Assembly: GCF_029953285.1 (NCBI RefSeq)
Contig: NZ_JASAOI010000067.1
Location: forward strand, 1 to 53,360
DNA: 53,360 nucleotides
From: Yinghuangia seranimata
GTDB lineage: Bacteria; Actinomycetota; Actinomycetes; Streptomycetales; Streptomycetaceae
Reading direction: 5' to 3'
Position numbers and translations under genes: made by a program. A model generated the notes under the pieces. That model did not search any database, was not told the origin of the DNA, and saw only the letters and a program-made list of their open reading frames with translations. Positions 41,673 through 51,308 of the stretch are shown piece after piece. Positions within the stretch are counted from its first letter, which is position 1; each line of letters starts with the position of its first letter.

Positions 41673-42416
41673 GTGAGAGCTGCTGTTCTGGTGCCCGCGG
41701 CGGGGCTGGGTCTGCGCCTCGGCGGCGGGCTGCCCAAGGCGCTGCGAGAGCTCGGCGACGTGCCGATGCTGGTGCACGCGCTGCGCGCGCTGCTGGCCGC
41801 GCCCGCGGTCGGCGCGGCCGTCGTGGCGGCACCGCGGGACGACGTCGACGGCGTACGCGCCCTGCTGGCCCGCGAACTCGGATCCGACGCGCCGGTCACG
41901 GTGGTGGCGGGCGGAGTGACCCGGCAGGAGTCGGTCGGCCGCGCGCTGGCCGCCCTGGACGCCGACTGCCCGGTGGTGCTCGTCCACGACGCGGCGCGGC
42001 CGTTCGTTCCCGTGTCGGTCGTCGAGGCGGTCGTCGAGGCCGTCGAGGCGGGTGCCGGCGCGGTGGTGCCGGCGCTTCCGGTGGTGGACACCGTGAAAGA
42101 GGTCGCCGACGCGGACGGGGCGGAGCACGTCGTCCGCACCGTCGACCGGGCGTCGCTGCGCGCGGTGCAGACCCCCCAGGGCTTCCGGCGTGACGTGCTC
42201 GCGGCCGCGCACGCGCGGTCGGCGGGCGGCGACTCGACCGACGACGCGGGGATGGTGGAGCGCATGGGCGTCACGGTCGCCGTGGTCCCCGGCTCCGAGG
42301 ACGCCTTCAAGGTCACCCGGCCGTTCGACCTGCTGCTGGCCGAGGCACTGTTGAACCGCCGGCGCGCCGAGGCGGCGGCGGACGTGGACGTCGATGCGGA
42401 GCACACCGTTGTCTGA
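41673..42416 (+). CDS. ispD: 2-C-methyl-D-erythritol 4-phosphate cytidylyltransferase
   Basis: A 247-residue protein with the nucleotidyltransferase loop [45 protein letters not shown] and TDDAGMVE. It converts MEP and CTP to CDP-methylerythritol, step 3 of the non-mevalonate isoprenoid pathway. GTG start. ispF overlaps its end. Confidence 0.94.
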   Translation: MRAAVLVPAAGLGLRLGGGLPKALRELGDVPMLVHALRALLAAPAVGAAVVAAPRDDVDGVRALLARELGSDAPVTVVAGGVTRQESVGRALAALDADCPVVLVHDAARPFVPVSVVEAVVEAVEAGAGAVVPALPVVDTVKEVADADGAEHVVRTVDRASLRAVQTPQGFRRDVLAAAHARSAGGDSTDDAGMVERMGVTVAVVPGSEDAFKVTRPFDLLLAEALLNRRRAEAAADVDVDAEHTVV

Positions 42417-42933
42417 GCAAGTCTCCGGGCGGACCACTGCCCCCGGAACCGGGTTCCCCCTGCCGCGCACCGGGATCGGGGTGGACGTCCACCCGTTCGA
42501 GGAGGGCCGCGACCTGTGGTGCGCCGGGCTGCACTGGCCCGGGCAGACCGGGCTCGCCGGGCACTCCGACGGCGACGTGGCCGCGCACGCGGCGTGCGAC
42601 GCGCTGTTCTCGGCGGCCGGGATCGGCGACCTGGGCGCGCACTTCGGCACCTCGCGGCCCGAGTACGCGGGTGCCTCGGGCGCGGTGCTGCTGACCGAGG
42701 CGGCGCGGCTGGTGCGCGCGGCCGGCTTCGAGATCGGCAACATCGCGGTGCAGGTGATCGGCGTACGGCCGAAGATCGGGCCGCGCCGGGCCGAGGCCGA
42801 GGCGGCGCTCGCGGCGGCGGCCGGGGCGCCGGTGTCGGTGTCCGCGACGACGACGGACGGGCTCGGACTCACCGGGCGGGCCGAGGGACTAGCGGCGATC
42901 GCCACCGCGTTGGTCGTACGTACCGGCGGATGA
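42394..42933 (+). CDS. ispF: 2-C-methyl-D-erythritol 2,4-cyclodiphosphate synthase
   Basis: 179 residues. Metal ligands Asp31 and His33 (GVDVHPF) and His65 ([11 protein letters not shown]); HSDGD (57-61), IGDLGAHF and a [11 protein letters not shown] end. It cyclises CDP-ME-2-phosphate in the MEP pathway as a trimer. From ATG 42394 it overlaps ispD by 23 nt; TTG 42409 is an alternative giving a shorter N-terminus. The ~25 residues before the fold are an extension of unknown use. Confidence 0.93.
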   Translation: MRSTPLSEQVSGRTTAPGTGFPLPRTGIGVDVHPFEEGRDLWCAGLHWPGQTGLAGHSDGDVAAHAACDALFSAAGIGDLGAHFGTSRPEYAGASGAVLLTEAARLVRAAGFEIGNIAVQVIGVRPKIGPRRAEAEAALAAAAGAPVSVSATTTDGLGLTGRAEGLAAIATALVVRTGG

Positions 42934-42950
42934 GGGAAGAGGACACCGAC

Positions 42951-43343
42951 ATGGCCGACAAGCTGACCGACGCAGCGCGCGCGCTGATCGACGCGCCGAA
43001 CTTCGCGACGATGGCGACGATCCAGCCGGACGGACGGCCGCAGCTTTCCGTCGTGTGGTTGAAGACCGACGGGGACGACGTGCTCGTCTCGACGGTCAAG
43101 GGCCGCCGCAAGCACCTCAACATCGTGGCGGACCCGCGCGTGACGCTGCTGGTCTACCCGGCGTCCGACCCGTACCGGTACGTCGAGGTCAGGGGCACCG
43201 CGACGCTCGAGGACGCGGGGGCGCCGGAGCTCATCCAGGAGCTGTCGCACCGCTACGACGGGAAGCCGTTCCGCGAGGGCAACCCGGACAACGAGCGCGT
43301 CATCGTCAGGATCGCGCCGGACCGGATCGTGACCCGGGGCTGA
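42951..43343 (+). CDS. PPOX-class F420-dependent oxidoreductase-like protein
   Basis: A 130-residue split-barrel protein (NFATMATIQPDGRPQLSVVW, GRRKHLNIVADPRVTLLV, YRYVEVRGTATLED). The fold binds FMN or F420; short actinobacterial members are often F420-dependent. ATG 42951 has GGGAAGAGGA upstream. ATG 42930, overlapping the ispF stop, is an in-frame alternative. Likely cotranscribed with ispDF. Substrate unknown. Confidence 0.85.
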   Translation: MADKLTDAARALIDAPNFATMATIQPDGRPQLSVVWLKTDGDDVLVSTVKGRRKHLNIVADPRVTLLVYPASDPYRYVEVRGTATLEDAGAPELIQELSHRYDGKPFREGNPDNERVIVRIAPDRIVTRG

Positions 43344-43385
43344 ATCCGGGAGCTTCCCCGCCCTGCCACCCCGTAAACTCGCAGG

Positions 43386-44798
<1,413 letters not shown>

Positions 44799-44820
44799 CC
44801 CGCACCGTTTGATCTGTTCC

Positions 44821-44843
44821 GGCCCCGGGCCCGACCCGGGGCC
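44821..44843 (+). terminator. terminator after cysS
   Basis: GGCCCCGGG (44821-44829) pairs with 44835-44843 across a 5-nt loop, followed by GGGTCTTTCC. The remaining ~150 bp to rlmB show no gene. Confidence 0.75.
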
Positions 44844-44994
44844 GGGTCTTTCCACCAGTCGCCGCCTCACGGCGGTTCGCGTACGACCGGCCGCGCGCCC
44901 GGCGCCGGCCCAGGACAGCCCTCGGGCGGCCGGGCCCCGCGCCCCGCCGTACGGTTGTACGTGCGAGACGAGTACATCGAAGGGACGTCACGAC

Positions 44995-45960
44995 ATGGCC
45001 GGCAACAGCCAGCGCCGCAACAAGCGCAACCCGGGGAGCAAGAAGGGGCCCCAGGTCGGCACCGGCGGGCACAGCCGCCGTGCGCTGCGCGGCAAGGGCC
45101 CGACGCCGCCGGCCGAGATGCGCAAGGGGCACGCGAAGCAGCGCGCCGCCAACGCCGCGGCCAAGCGGGCCGCGAAGCCCGGCGGTCGCACCGGCGTCGC
45201 GCGCGGGCGCGGCGGCAAGGGCACCGCGGAGCTCGTGTACGGCCGCAACTCGGTCGTCGAGGCGCTGCGTGCGGGCATTCCGGCGAGCGCCATGTACGTC
45301 GCGCAGTACATCGACTCCGACGACCGCGTGCGTGAGGCCCTCAAGTTCGCGAACGAGCTGTCGATCCCGCTGCTGGAGGCCCCGCGCCCCGAGCTGGACC
45401 GGCTCACCGAGGGCGGGCACCACCAGGGGCTCGCGCTGCAGATCCCGGCGTACGAGTACGCGCACCCGGACGACCTGGTCGAGGTGGCCCACGAGAACGG
45501 AGAGGTGCCGCTGATCGTGGTGCTCGACGGCATCACCGACCCGCGGAACCTGGGCGCGGTCATCCGCTCCGCGGCGGCGTTCGGCGCGCACGGCGTCGTC
45601 GTGCCGGAGCGGCGCGCGGCGGGCATGACCGCGGGCGCGTGGAAGACCTCGGCGGGCGCCGCGGCGCGCGTGCCGGTCGCGCGCGCGGCCAACGTGCGGC
45701 AGGTGCTCGAGTCGTACCAGAAGCAGGGCCTGTTCGTGGTCGGCCTCGCGGCCGACGGCGGCGTCGAGCTCGGCGACCTGCGCACGGCGGAGGAGCCGCT
45801 GGTGATCGTGGTCGGCTCCGAGGGCAAGGGACTGTCCCGCCTGGTCGGCGAGACCTGCGACGAGACGGTGGCGATCCCGATGGCCGCCGGCAACGAGTCC
45901 CTGAACGCGGGCGTCGCCACGGGCATCGTGCTCTACGAGGTGGCGCGCCAGCGTCGCTGA
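44995..45960 (+). CDS. rlmB: SPOUT-family 23S rRNA (guanosine-2'-O-)-methyltransferase RlmB
   Basis: 321 residues: a basic disordered N-terminus (1-~75, many Lys/Arg/Gly), an L30e-like substrate-binding domain (ELVYGRNSVVEALRAG) and a SpoU domain with DGITDPRNLGAVIRSAAAFG, VIVVGSEGKGLSRL and IPMAAGNESLNAGVA (the three SAM-knot motifs). It methylates a guanosine 2'-OH in 23S rRNA. Its last 97 nt recur immediately downstream. Confidence 0.93.
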   Translation: MAGNSQRRNKRNPGSKKGPQVGTGGHSRRALRGKGPTPPAEMRKGHAKQRAANAAAKRAAKPGGRTGVARGRGGKGTAELVYGRNSVVEALRAGIPASAMYVAQYIDSDDRVREALKFANELSIPLLEAPRPELDRLTEGGHHQGLALQIPAYEYAHPDDLVEVAHENGEVPLIVVLDGITDPRNLGAVIRSAAAFGAHGVVVPERRAAGMTAGAWKTSAGAAARVPVARAANVRQVLESYQKQGLFVVGLAADGGVELGDLRTAEEPLVIVVGSEGKGLSRLVGETCDETVAIPMAAGNESLNAGVATGIVLYEVARQRR

Positions 45961-45963
45961 CCG

Positions 45964-46094
45964 GAGGTGGCCCGCCAACGGCGCTGACCGCCGGCGCGGT
46001 GGCGATCCCGATGGCCGCCGGCAACGGGTCCCTGAACGCGGGCGTCGCGGCGGGCATCGTGCTCTACGCGGTGGCCCGTCAACGGCGCTGACCG
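45964..46094 (+). pseudogene. tandem copies of the rlmB 3' end
   Basis: 45867-45963 (end of rlmB plus stop) is repeated at 45998-46094 with about 8 mismatches in 97 nt. The copy still reads IPMAAGNGSLNAGVAAGIVL and then YAVARQRR-stop. Between them, 45964-45997 is a short extra copy of the final codons (EVARQRR-stop). It has no start of its own, so it is a duplicated tail and not a gene. Confidence 0.88.
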
Positions 46095-46572
46095 CCGGCG
46101 CGGTGGCCGCGCTGATCGTAGGACGAGAACACCGGTGCTGTGGACGGCTCGCGCGGTTGCGCGGGCCGTTCCTGCTGTACCCCCCGGGTGGGGGGCCGTG
46201 GTCCGGCCCCCGCGCACGACGGGGAGGCGGCCGCGGGCCCAGGCGTGGCGCAGCATGCCGTGCGACAGGCCGACCCCGAACGGCGTCCACCCGGGTGCCC
46301 GGACACGCGCCGCGTGGACTCCGGCGCCGCAGCCGATCTCCGGACACGGTCCGGCGCCGGGGGGCGATCCGACTGCTCCGCGCTTCGGTGGCGGCCCGGG
46401 CCGGCCTTTTCGAGCGGCCCTCGTCGGCGCCTCCGCAGGGGCGAATGCCGCTCTCGTTCGGGTGATTCCTTGCGGCGTGTCGGTCGTCCCGGCCTCGGGG
46501 GTGGGGAGGCGGGCTCGAAGATAGATGGTCGGATACCCGCATCCTCCCGCCCGGATCGGCTGTTAGTGGTGT
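46095..46572. other. non-coding gap between the rlmB tail copies and the DoxX gene
   Basis: About 480 bp of GC-rich DNA. Open frames exist but none shows recognisable composition or a ribosome site. A CCCCCCGGGTGGGGGG near-palindrome near 46175 might act as a terminator. No promoter is clear. Confidence 0.5.
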
Positions 46573-47964
46573 GTGGAGACCAGATCGGACGGCTACTCCG
46601 GTGGTGGCCAGCGTGATCAGGACCGGCTGACGCCGACCGGCGGGGGGCCCGCGGACTTCGGGGCGACCCTCGTGCGTGACGCCGGCGACCCCGCGGCGGT
46701 GTCCGCGACCACCCGCAGCCTCCGGGTGGTGATCGGCCCGCCGCCCACCGCGCGGGACCCGCAGGTGCCGGGCCCGCGCCGTGCCGGGTCGGCCGACCCG
46801 CTCGCCGTCACCGCCGAACTCCCGCGCATCACCCCCGACATGGATGCGCCCGTCGGCGCGACCCCCGCGGTCACCGAACCGGGCGCCGGCAGGGCCGCGC
46901 CGCGGGTGTCGGCGCGCACCGCCGCCCGCAAGGACGCCGCACGGGCGTCCGCGCGGAAGGCCGCGGCGCGCTCGGCGGCCGCGAAGCCGGGGCCCGGCGC
47001 CGCGGCGGGGCGGCGCGCGCCCCTGCAACCCGGCATGTTCCTGCTGCCGCTGCGCGTGTTCCTGGGCGCCGCGTTCCTGCTGGAGGGCCTGCGCAAGCTG
47101 TACGACCCGGCGTTCCTCGACCCGGACGCCCCCGGCTCGTTCGCGCACCGCATCCACGTGCTGCACGACGGCAGCCTGTTCCCGTCGGTGATGAACCTGG
47201 CGTCGCAGCACGCCATCTCGGCGGGGCTGCTGTTCGCGTTCGGCCAGGTGGTCGCGGGTGTCGGGGCGCTGCTGGGGCTGTGGACGCGGTTCATGGGCAT
47301 GATCGGCATGCTGCTGTCGCTGGGCGTGCTGATCGCGGTCGGTGTGAGCTCGTCGCCGTACCACGCCGCGTACATCGTGTTCCTCGCCGCGTGGAGCCCG
47401 CTCGCACTCGCGGGCGCGCCGATGTACTCGGTCGACTGCTGGCTCTCGCTGCGCACGTGGCGCGGGCCGCTGACGCTCCCGGTGCGGGCTCGGCGCCGCA
47501 AGCTCGGCTACGGGTCGATCATCGCCGGGCTGGGCGTCGGGCTGACGCTGCTGGCCGGCGCGGTGTTCGGGCACTCGACGGCGCCGGACACGTCGCTGCC
47601 GGGGGCGGACACCCCGGAGACCACGGTGACCGGCCCGCCGGCCGCCGGTGTGGCGCCGGCCTCGGTTCCGGTGCCACCCGCGGCGCCGAGCGCGGCGTCG
47701 GCGTCGCCGTCCGCGAGCGCCTCGCCGAGCGGCACGAAGGGCGCGTCGCCGAGTGCGTCGGCGTCGCCGAAGGCCAGTGGCGGCAGCACCGCCAAGCCGG
47801 CCACGTCGGGCGCCCAGCCGGCGCCCCGCGGCTCAGCGGCCGACGGCGGCAACCCGCCGCCCGCGCAACCCGCGAGCCCGCCGAAGGCCACGACCAAACC
47901 GGCGGCCGGCGGCACCGGTGGCTCTTCGGGCGGATCGCCGCTCGGCGGACTGCTGGGGGGGTGA
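46573..47964 (+). CDS. DoxX-family membrane protein with long disordered ends
   Basis: About 463 residues. Residues 1-~150 are Ala/Arg/Pro-rich and cytoplasmic. The DoxX-like bundle of four helices spans ~155-290 (FLLPLRVFLGAAFLLEGLRK, AFGQVVAGVGALLGLWTRFM, GMLLSLGVLIAVGV, AYIVFLAAWSPLALAGAP). One further helix (~318-335) is followed by a Ser/Ala/Pro/Thr-rich tail of ~125 residues ending LGGLLGG. DoxX proteins are linked to redox and sulfur or thiol stress. GTG 46573 is uncertain; the conserved part begins near residue 150. Confidence 0.78.
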   Translation: METRSDGYSGGGQRDQDRLTPTGGGPADFGATLVRDAGDPAAVSATTRSLRVVIGPPPTARDPQVPGPRRAGSADPLAVTAELPRITPDMDAPVGATPAVTEPGAGRAAPRVSARTAARKDAARASARKAAARSAAAKPGPGAAAGRRAPLQPGMFLLPLRVFLGAAFLLEGLRKLYDPAFLDPDAPGSFAHRIHVLHDGSLFPSVMNLASQHAISAGLLFAFGQVVAGVGALLGLWTRFMGMIGMLLSLGVLIAVGVSSSPYHAAYIVFLAAWSPLALAGAPMYSVDCWLSLRTWRGPLTLPVRARRRKLGYGSIIAGLGVGLTLLAGAVFGHSTAPDTSLPGADTPETTVTGPPAAGVAPASVPVPPAAPSAASASPSASASPSGTKGASPSASASPKASGGSTAKPATSGAQPAPRGSAADGGNPPPAQPASPPKATTKPAAGGTGGSSGGSPLGGLLGG

Positions 47965-48088
47965 TCGGGGGGCTGGATGATGGACGCCGAAGCGGGTGAC
48001 CGGGGGCGGGGGAAGCACCGGGGTCACCCAGGTACTCAGGTAGTAGCGGAGCAGGCGCCGCGACCACGCGGCGACGAATGCCGGACGA

Positions 48089-48130
48089 GGCGACGATGCG
48101 AACGCGACGATGCGACGACGCGACGACGCA
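48089..48130. repeat. simple GCGACGAYG direct repeat
   Basis: Repeats of GCGACGATG and GCGACGACG in a row within the 187-bp gap between the DoxX (plus) and PPOX (minus) genes. Probably a slippage-prone microsatellite; no hairpin or gene assigned. Confidence 0.5.
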
Positions 48131-48151
48131 GACGGTTCTCCGGCGCGAAGG

Positions 48152-48592
48152 TCAGTCCGAGACACCCTTGTGCGCCACCACGTGGTGGATGTGCACGCGG
48201 ACCAGCAACTCGCCGGGCACGCCGTTGCGTTCGCCGTACTCGACGGCCCGGTCGGCGCCCATGTAGCGGCCGCCGATGCGGGTGGCCCAGGCCCTCAGCT
48301 CGGCGGAGTCGTCGATCATGCGGGCCTCGCCCTCGATGACCACATAACTGAACGGCGGCCGGTCGTCGTCGACGCACAGGCTGAGCCGCGGGTCGTTGAG
48401 CAGGTTGCGGCCCTTGACCGACGTCTCCGCGGTGTTGAAGACGATCTCGATCGCGGTGCCGTCCAGTTCGTCGACGTCGAACCAGATCGGGGTGACGTGC
48501 GGGCGCCCGTCGGGCCGCACGGTGGCCAGCTTTCCCGTGCGCGGGCCTGCGGTGAGGAAGGCGAGGACCTCGTCCGGGCTCATGCGTTCCAT
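48152..48592 (-). CDS. PPOX-class F420-dependent protein
   Basis: A 146-residue split-barrel protein (VLAFLTAGPRTGKLATVRPD, HVTPIWFDVDELDG, SVKGRNLLNDPRLSLCVDDD, SYVVIEGEARM). It resembles FDOR-B-type F420 or FMN proteins and is distinct from the short homologue after ispF. ATG 48592 or 48583. Separated from msiK by a terminator, so it is an independent transcript. Confidence 0.85.
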   Translation of the reverse strand: MERMSPDEVLAFLTAGPRTGKLATVRPDGRPHVTPIWFDVDELDGTAIEIVFNTAETSVKGRNLLNDPRLSLCVDDDRPPFSYVVIEGEARMIDDSAELRAWATRIGGRYMGADRAVEYGERNGVPGELLVRVHIHHVVAHKGVSD

Positions 48593-48638
48593 GTCCGCAG
48601 TCTGCCGCTTCGCGGTGACAGGGGCACGGCCGGATACG

Positions 48639-48678
48639 CGTACGGCCCCACCGAACCCTCAGACGGTGGGGCCGTACG
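48639..48678 (-). terminator. terminator after msiK
   Basis: A 15-bp perfect stem, CGTACGGCCCCACCG (48639-48653) with 48664-48678, and a 10-nt loop, 12 nt beyond the msiK stop. Confidence 0.82.
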
Positions 48679-48690
48679 AACGCACGGGCG

Positions 48691-49800
48691 TCAGTCGGCC
48701 AGGCGCAGGTCCGTCTTCGTGGAGAACAGGTGGGTCTCGCCCGCCTGCGCGACGACGTGCAGCGTCTCGCCCTTGTTCGGCACCTTGCGGCCGGAGACGC
48801 GCACGACGAGGCTCTTGTGCTCGCCGTCGATCTTGGCGGTGCCGTAGACGTACGCGTCGGAGCCGAGCTCCTCGACGACGTCCACGACGACGGGGAGGCC
48901 GTTGCCGGTCTTCTCCAGCGCGTCGGCGGTGCGGACCACGAGGTGCTCGGGGCGGACGCCCAGGATCACCTTGCGGGCGCCCTCGGCGACGGCGCTCTCG
49001 CGGGCCTCGCGGGAGACCGGCACGACCGCGTCGCCGAACCGGACGCCGTCCTCGGTGAGGTCGACCTCGAGCAGGTTCATGGCGGGCGAGCCGATGAAGC
49101 CGGCGACGAAGACGTTCGCGGGGCGGTCGTACATGTTGCGCGGGGTGTCGACCTGCTGGAGGAGGCCGTCCTTGAGCACGGCGACGCGGTCGCCCATGGT
49201 CATGGCCTCGACCTGGTCGTGCGTGACGTACACGGTCGTGATGCCGAGGCGGCGCTGCAGCGACGCGATCTGGGTGCGGGTCTGCACGCGGAGCTTGGCG
49301 TCGAGGTTCGACAGCGGCTCGTCCATGAGGAAGACCTGGGGCTCGCGGACGATCGCGCGGCCCATCGCGACGCGCTGCCGCTGGCCGCCGGAGAGCGCCT
49401 TGGGCTTGCGGTCGAGGTACTCGGTGAGGTCGAGGATCTTGGCGGCCTCTTCGACCTTGGCGCGCCGGGTCTCCTTGTCGACGCCCGCGATCTTGAGCGC
49501 GAAGCCCATGTTGTCCGCGACCGTCATGTGCGGGTAGAGCGCGTAGTTCTGGAACACCATCGCGATGTCCCGGTCCTTCGGCTCGAGGTAGGTGACGTCG
49601 CGGTTCCCGATGTGGATGGAGCCGTCGGTGACCTCTTCGAGGCCCGCGAGCATGCGGAGCGACGTGGACTTGCCGCAGCCGGAGGGGCCGACGAGGACGA
49701 GGAACTCGCCGTCGGCGATCTCCAGGTCGAGGGCGTTGACGCTGGGGCGCTCGGCACCCTTGTAGGTGCACGTGGCGGTGCGGTAGCTGACCGAAGCCAT
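48691..49800 (-). CDS. msiK: MsiK-type multi-sugar ABC transporter ATPase
   Basis: 369 residues. Walker A GPSGCGKST (38-46), Q-loop FQNYALYPHMT, signature LSGGQRQR, Walker B VFLMDEPLSNLD, H-loop VTHDQ; C-terminal OB-type regulatory domain (FIGSPAMNLLEV, GVRPEHLVV). This is the MalK/UgpC class. In Streptomyces one such protein, MsiK, powers several sugar importers (cellobiose, maltose, chitobiose) whose operons lack an ATPase. No permease genes lie beside it here, consistent with that shared role. Start ATG 49800 with GGGG upstream. Divergent from a LacI gene. Confidence 0.92.
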   Translation of the reverse strand: MASVSYRTATCTYKGAERPSVNALDLEIADGEFLVLVGPSGCGKSTSLRMLAGLEEVTDGSIHIGNRDVTYLEPKDRDIAMVFQNYALYPHMTVADNMGFALKIAGVDKETRRAKVEEAAKILDLTEYLDRKPKALSGGQRQRVAMGRAIVREPQVFLMDEPLSNLDAKLRVQTRTQIASLQRRLGITTVYVTHDQVEAMTMGDRVAVLKDGLLQQVDTPRNMYDRPANVFVAGFIGSPAMNLLEVDLTEDGVRFGDAVVPVSREARESAVAEGARKVILGVRPEHLVVRTADALEKTGNGLPVVVDVVEELGSDAYVYGTAKIDGEHKSLVVRVSGRKVPNKGETLHVVAQAGETHLFSTKTDLRLAD

Positions 49801-49855
49801 GGTGATGTCCCCTTCACCGGCAGGAACGTGCCGGACGATCCGAGTGGAGGGCGAA

Positions 49856-49867
49856 TGGTCTAGTCCA
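49856..49867. promoter_or_regulatory. dre-like (DasR) site upstream of msiK
   Basis: TGGTCTAGTCCA differs at one base from the DasR core TGGTCTAGACCA (recalled). It lies 56 nt upstream of the msiK ATG, where it could block transcription. DasR is the GlcNAc-responsive GntR regulator of chitin use, and MsiK energises the chitobiose importer. Confidence 0.6.
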
Positions 49868-49976
49868 TTTGACCGGACCAGAGGGACACCGTACCCGGAC
49901 ATTCCGGTGTCTGGCCAGACCCCGCTGCGCGGGGCCGCGCGAAACGGCCCGGCCGGCGGCGGTGCGAGGCCGCTGC

Positions 49977-50000
49977 TGCAAGGATTTGCACCGGATGCAA
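49977..50000. promoter_or_regulatory. TGCAA/TTGCA operator candidate
   Basis: TGCAA-N4-TTGCA-N5-TGCAA forms two overlapping inverted repeats 46 bp before the LacI gene. LacI-family operators in Streptomyces often contain TTGCA half sites, so this is a likely autoregulatory site. TACGCT (50032-50037) is a candidate -10 for the LacI gene. Confidence 0.5.
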
Positions 50001-50045
50001 GGCCGTGACGGATCCTGCAGAAACCGTCAACTACGCTGGTCGGCC

Positions 50046-51197
50046 ATGAAGACACGGCTGGCGGACATCGCCGCCCAGGCGGGGGTCAGCGAGGCGACCG
50101 TGAGCCGCGTGCTCAACAGCCGCCCCGGAGTCGCCGAGGACACCAGGCGCGCGGTGCTCACCGCGCTCGACGTGCTGGGGTACGAGCGGCCCGCCCGGCT
50201 GCGGCGGCGCAGCGCGGGCCTGGTCGGGCTGATGCTGCCCGAGCTGGACAACCCGATCTTTCCGGCGTTCGCGCAGGTCATCGAGCGGGCGCTGGCGCAC
50301 CACGGCTACACGCCGGTGCTGTGCACGCAGACACCGGGCGGCGCGACCGAGGACGACTACACCGAGCTGCTGCTCGAACGCGGAGTGTCCGGGATCATCT
50401 TCGTCTCCGGGCTGCACTCCGACTCCGGCGCGGACCTGTCGCGGTACGTGCGGCTGGTCGAGCGCGGCCTTCCGGTCGTGTTCGTCAACGGCTGGGCCGA
50501 GGGCATCGACGCGCCGTTCATCTCCAGCGACGAGTCGGTCGCGGTCGAGCTCGCGATACGGCACCTCGCGTCGCTGCGGCACCGCCGCATCGGCCTCGCG
50601 GTCGGGCCCGAGCGCTATGTGCCGACGGCCCGCAAGATCGCCGGGTTCCGGCGCGGCCTCGCCGAGACGTTCGGGATCGCGGACGCCGAGCCGTGGATCG
50701 AGCGCTCGCTGTTCTCGGTCGAGGGCGGCCAGGCCGCCGCGGGCGCGCTGCTGGACCGGGGCGCGACGGCGATCGTGTGCGGCAGCGACCTGATGGCGCT
50801 CGGCGTGATCCGCGCCGTGCGTGAGCGCGGGATGACGGTGCCGGGCGACGTGTCGGTGGTCGGCTACGACGACTCGCCGCTGGTCGCGTTCACGGATCCG
50901 CCGCTGACCACGGTGCGGCAGGCGGTCGCGCCGATGGGCGCGGCGGCGGTGCGCGCGTTGCTCGACGAGATCGGCGGCGGGCGCGCGCCACGCACCGAAC
51001 TGGTCTACCGGCCCGAGCTGGTGGTGCGCGGGTCGACCGGCCCGGCGCCGGACGCGGCCGGCCCGGGCGGGGCGGGGGAGCCTCCCGCGTTGCGGGACAC
51101 GGTCGTGCTGCCGAAAACCGTCCCGGCGGACGGGCTCGCGGCGGTCGTCGCCGCCCCGGCGGACCCCGTGGTGGCCGCCGTGCGTTCCGACATGTGA
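50046..51197 (+). CDS. LacI-family transcriptional regulator
   Basis: 383 residues. N-terminal HTH (TRLADIAAQAGVSEATVSRVLN), hinge and sugar-binding sensor domain (GLVGLMLPELDNPIFPAFAQ, SGIIFVSGLHSD, GDVSVVGYDDSPLVAFTDPP). A ~50-residue Pro/Ala-rich tail follows the normal end. It is divergent from msiK and may control it or its own promoter through the TGCAA elements. Sugar effector unknown. Confidence 0.9.
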   Translation: MKTRLADIAAQAGVSEATVSRVLNSRPGVAEDTRRAVLTALDVLGYERPARLRRRSAGLVGLMLPELDNPIFPAFAQVIERALAHHGYTPVLCTQTPGGATEDDYTELLLERGVSGIIFVSGLHSDSGADLSRYVRLVERGLPVVFVNGWAEGIDAPFISSDESVAVELAIRHLASLRHRRIGLAVGPERYVPTARKIAGFRRGLAETFGIADAEPWIERSLFSVEGGQAAAGALLDRGATAIVCGSDLMALGVIRAVRERGMTVPGDVSVVGYDDSPLVAFTDPPLTTVRQAVAPMGAAAVRALLDEIGGGRAPRTELVYRPELVVRGSTGPAPDAAGPGGAGEPPALRDTVVLPKTVPADGLAAVVAAPADPVVAAVRSDM

Positions 51198-51308
51198 ACG
51201 TCGTCTTGCCGCCGCCGACGACGACCGGTCTACTCCATTAGTGTCGATCTTCAGCCCTTGGAAGGGTTCGGCACAGGAAAAGACAAGGCGGGGCGGGGGC
51301 GTACCACC

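Noticed and set aside
46095-46572. Several overlapping open frames of 120-160 codons
   Set aside because: No ribosome sites, no family resemblance, and mutually overlapping in all frames, as expected for GC-rich non-coding DNA.
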